This document shows, piece after piece, positions 62,084-64,000 of a stretch of 64,000 bases of DNA. The translations under genes and the position numbers were made by a program. Location of the stretch: contig NZ_FTNR01000016.1 in assembly GCF_900156475.1 (NCBI RefSeq), positions 1-64,000 on the forward strand, in the 5' to 3' direction. Position 1 is the stretch's first letter. The number at the start of each line of letters is the position of its first letter. The DNA is from Natronorubrum thiooxidans. GTDB lineage: Archaea > Halobacteriota > Halobacteria > Halobacteriales > Natrialbaceae. The notes beneath the pieces are model-generated. The model saw only the letters and a list, made by a program, of their open reading frames with translations, did no database searches and had not been told where the DNA came from.

Positions 62084-62247
62084 CAGTACCGATCCTTGTC
62101 TTCATCCACTGCAGCATCTCGAGCGTCCGCTTGGAGGTGCTCGTAGCGGACCTCACAGCTGTCCGAACAGAACCGACCAGCATATCCTGCCCGATCGCGA
62201 GCAGGTTCCGAACACGTCGGCATTCGGCACTCGTCGCGGTCAGTCAT
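62083..62247 (-). CDS. Small treble-clef-like zinc protein
   Basis: 54 residues with ECRMPTCSEPARDRAGYAGR then FCSDSCEVRYEHLQADARDA. Spacing CxxxxC ... CxxxC fits a small zinc finger like those in MYM/FCS-type or HNH-linked proteins. First gene of a coupled pair with the helical protein at 61886. Upstream, at 62310-62377, lies copy B of the conserved element. Confidence 0.65.
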   Translation of the reverse strand: MTDRDECRMPTCSEPARDRAGYAGRFCSDSCEVRYEHLQADARDAAVDEDKDRY

Positions 62248-62309
62248 CTGGCGATTCCTCGGTTCAGGAGCTGAGTCGTTTCAGTGGCTGTCGACGTGAT
62301 TGCTATCTC

Positions 62310-62377
62310 TCTTTGTCTCATGGGTTGCTGCGGTGGACTCCCTTCGAGCCCCCGCACCCCTCTCGGGGGGTACAAAC
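62310..62377 (-). repeat. Conserved element, copy B
   Basis: Reverse-strand match to 1261-1322 (CCGCAGCAACCCATGAGACA is exact). It lies about 65 bp upstream of the zinc-protein start at 62247, so as in copy A it precedes a small gene. 62378-62700 shows no gene. Confidence 0.6.
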
Positions 62378-62701
62378 CGTCTCGAGTGACGAGACCACTC
62401 GACAGTTGGCGACTGAACGTGCCATCCGGCGCAGGGACAAGTCTCGTCCGGATCTCGAGGTCGACACGCCGAAGATGCTTGCAGCCGTCATTTGACTGGT
62501 GCTTTCAATGAGCAATAAGTTCGGAGATCGTCAATCAAGTAGCCACCTGCCCTGAGTGGGGTCGGCTGGGCAGTCCCTCGCCTTCGACTGATTGCTGACT
62601 CTTTGGCGGCTGCATGCTCGAGATATGAACCAGACATGCCGGCTTCGGCGTCTTCTGTGGTGGAGACTGCCGAAATATCCGTCCATGGTAGTAGTACGGA
62701 G

Positions 62702-62708
62702 TTTTATA
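62702..62708 (+). promoter_or_regulatory. TATA box of the TBP gene
   Basis: TTTATAA, centred about 33 bp before ATG 62738, leaving a leader of only a few bases as is usual in haloarchaea. Confidence 0.5.
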
Positions 62709-62737
62709 AGTGTTAAATACGTCCTTTTTAACGACTT

Positions 62738-63298
62738 ATGACAGATCCGAAGGAATCCATCAATATCGAAAACGTCGTGGCATCGACTGGCATCGGACAG
62801 GAACTTGACCTCCAGAGTGTCGCAATGGATCTCGAGGGAGCTGATTACGACCCCGAACAGTTCCCTGGACTCGTTTACCGCACCCAGAACCCCAAGTCCG
62901 CCGCCCTGATCTTTCGGTCAGGAAAAATCGTCTGTACTGGCGCAAAAAGCACTGATAACGTCCACGAAAGTCTGGAGATCGTCTTCGATGAGCTCCGTGA
63001 CCTCCATATTCAAGTTGAGGAGGATCCTGAGATTATCGTCCAGAACATCGTTAGCAGTGCCGACCTCGGCCGCAATCTTAATTTGAACGCGATCGCGATT
63101 GGGCTCGGTCTCGAGAATATCGAGTACGAACCAGAGCAGTTCCCTGGACTAGTCTATCGACTTGACGATCCAGAGGTCGTTGCCCTCCTCTTTGGCTCCG
63201 GAAAGCTGGTCGTCACTGGAGGGAAGAAAGTAGATGACGCCAAGCAGGCCGTCGACGTGATCGTCAAGCGTCTCGAGGAGCTCGGCCTACTCGAGTAA
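62738..63298 (+). CDS. tbp: TATA-binding protein paralogue
   Basis: 186 residues, the normal archaeal TBP length. It has the two-fold repeat: INIENVVASTGIGQELDLQS with PEQFPGLVYRTQNPKSAALI FRSGKIVCTGAK (spaced), and IIVQNIVSSADLGRNLNLNA with PEQFPGLVYRLDDPEVVALL FGSGKLVVTGGK (spaced). The acidic tail is KRLEELGLLE. Haloarchaea often carry several TBPs on plasmids that serve distinct TFB partners. No TFB gene is in the window. Own promoter, no operon. Confidence 0.95.
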   Translation: MTDPKESINIENVVASTGIGQELDLQSVAMDLEGADYDPEQFPGLVYRTQNPKSAALIFRSGKIVCTGAKSTDNVHESLEIVFDELRDLHIQVEEDPEIIVQNIVSSADLGRNLNLNAIAIGLGLENIEYEPEQFPGLVYRLDDPEVVALLFGSGKLVVTGGKKVDDAKQAVDVIVKRLEELGLLE

Positions 63299-63450
63299 CG
63301 ACGGTTGGATATCGTGAGACTCGGCGCTATGGTCGTATGGTGCTGCAAGGTAGCCGAGATCGACACCCCCCAGTTCCGCTGTATCACTGCGGCGAACTGA
63401 TCTGGATGGCCCGAGCGTCTCTTAGTCCATGATATCCGTCGGTGGTGGAT

Positions 63451-63960
63451 TTGACATCCTCCTCCGCGTGAACACGGAGGAATCCCGAGCGGTGGGAGTT
63501 TCAGGTTCGCAGTCCAATCATCAGACTACCATCCCTTTCGGGCACGGGTAGTCCCACAGCATCGGACTGGTGGACTGCTGGCCATGCCAAGTGGCCGTTA
63601 CCCCTATCCTCGACCATGTTTGGCGTCCCGGTGTTGTTTTTGCCACAGGGACACCAGCAGACGTCAGCAGACTTGGGGGTATCTTGGGGTCGCTTTCAGC
63701 AGTCGGCACGTCGGCACACCCTTCGAGGATGTGGCGTTCACCGACTGGTCTTTCGGATATTGCCTCGTTTCGTGGGCGGACAGGCCGCCTCCGTAGGACG
63801 GTTCGGAATCCGCTCCGTTCCGACCGATTCCTATCGTACAATATGGCGGCCTGTCGCTTAAACGTCACCGTAGGAAACTCGGAGCAAGCGTTTGAACGGT
63901 GGTCTGTTACCACAAGTGACGGCGCGTATCCACGGCGTTCACGCCGTGGTATTGCGCCTG
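63451..63960 (-). mobile_element. Degenerate TnpB element remnant with terminal hairpins
   Basis: Right-end stem CCTCCGCGTGAACACGGAGG at 63461-63480, then on the reverse strand a tnpB tail (SDAVGLPVPERDGSLMIGLR T, spaced) with frame breaks. At 63921-63958 a second strong palindrome (GGCGCGTATCCACGGCG TTCA CGCCGTGGTATTGCGCC) may be the end of another IS200/IS605-type element. 63299-63450 shows nothing. Confidence 0.6.
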
Positions 63961-64000
63961 TTCAGCATATAAAACGTCGATTCAACCGTCAGGACGAATT

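Overview
The window is haloarchaeal. The long frames show strong third-position G/C bias and acidic proteins, and the marker genes are archaeal: a TATA-binding protein, a TFIIS-like factor, Orc1/Cdc6, PadR and archaeal-type ATPases. Insertion sequences are very dense. An Orc1/Cdc6 gene with origin-type repeats, a ParA partition operon, a conjugation-type ATPase, an integrase and many broken genes point to a large plasmid, megaplasmid or integrated element rather than a core chromosome segment.

Layout: 1-5 kb holds transposon debris, small zinc proteins, a TFIIS-like protein, a nuclease-like protein and a PadR regulator. 5.5-13.7 kb is an AddAB-like helicase/nuclease pair between two diverged direct repeats, followed by a 1034-residue zinc/winged-helix protein. 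17.3-20.6 kb has IS200/IS605 debris, a DUF234-type ATPase and an 880-bp nested inverted repeat. 20.9-27.5 kb has a DPPY methylase, a composite IS with small membrane-protein cargo, a nucleotidyltransferase/HEPN pair and a complete TnpB element. 27.5-32.2 kb looks like virus or plasmid accessory DNA with shared hairpins, shared terminators and a long non-coding tract ending in five repeats. 32.2-42.2 kb is one 3302-residue gene joining a conjugation-type ATPase to a TOPRIM primase region.

43-55 kb is an IS graveyard whose transposase genes contain many perfect internal hairpins. It encloses a possible halocin locus (45.2-47.2 kb), a CPBP protease and a tyrosine recombinase. 55.3-63.3 kb is the maintenance region: parA, a small partner gene and a 12-bp repeat array; an IS5-type element with cargo; orc1/cdc6 with ORB-like repeats on both sides; and a TBP gene.

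Replication (Orc1/Cdc6 with two repeat clusters), segregation (ParA, partner, tandem array), probable conjugation and priming (giant ATPase-primase) and accessory transcription factors (TBP, TFIIS-like) could together make a self-sustaining replicon. Nuclease, methylase, HEPN/nucleotidyltransferase, AddAB-like and DUF234 ATPase genes are a scattered defence or competition cargo. All assignments come from reading motifs and repeats by eye; no database search or structure prediction was run.
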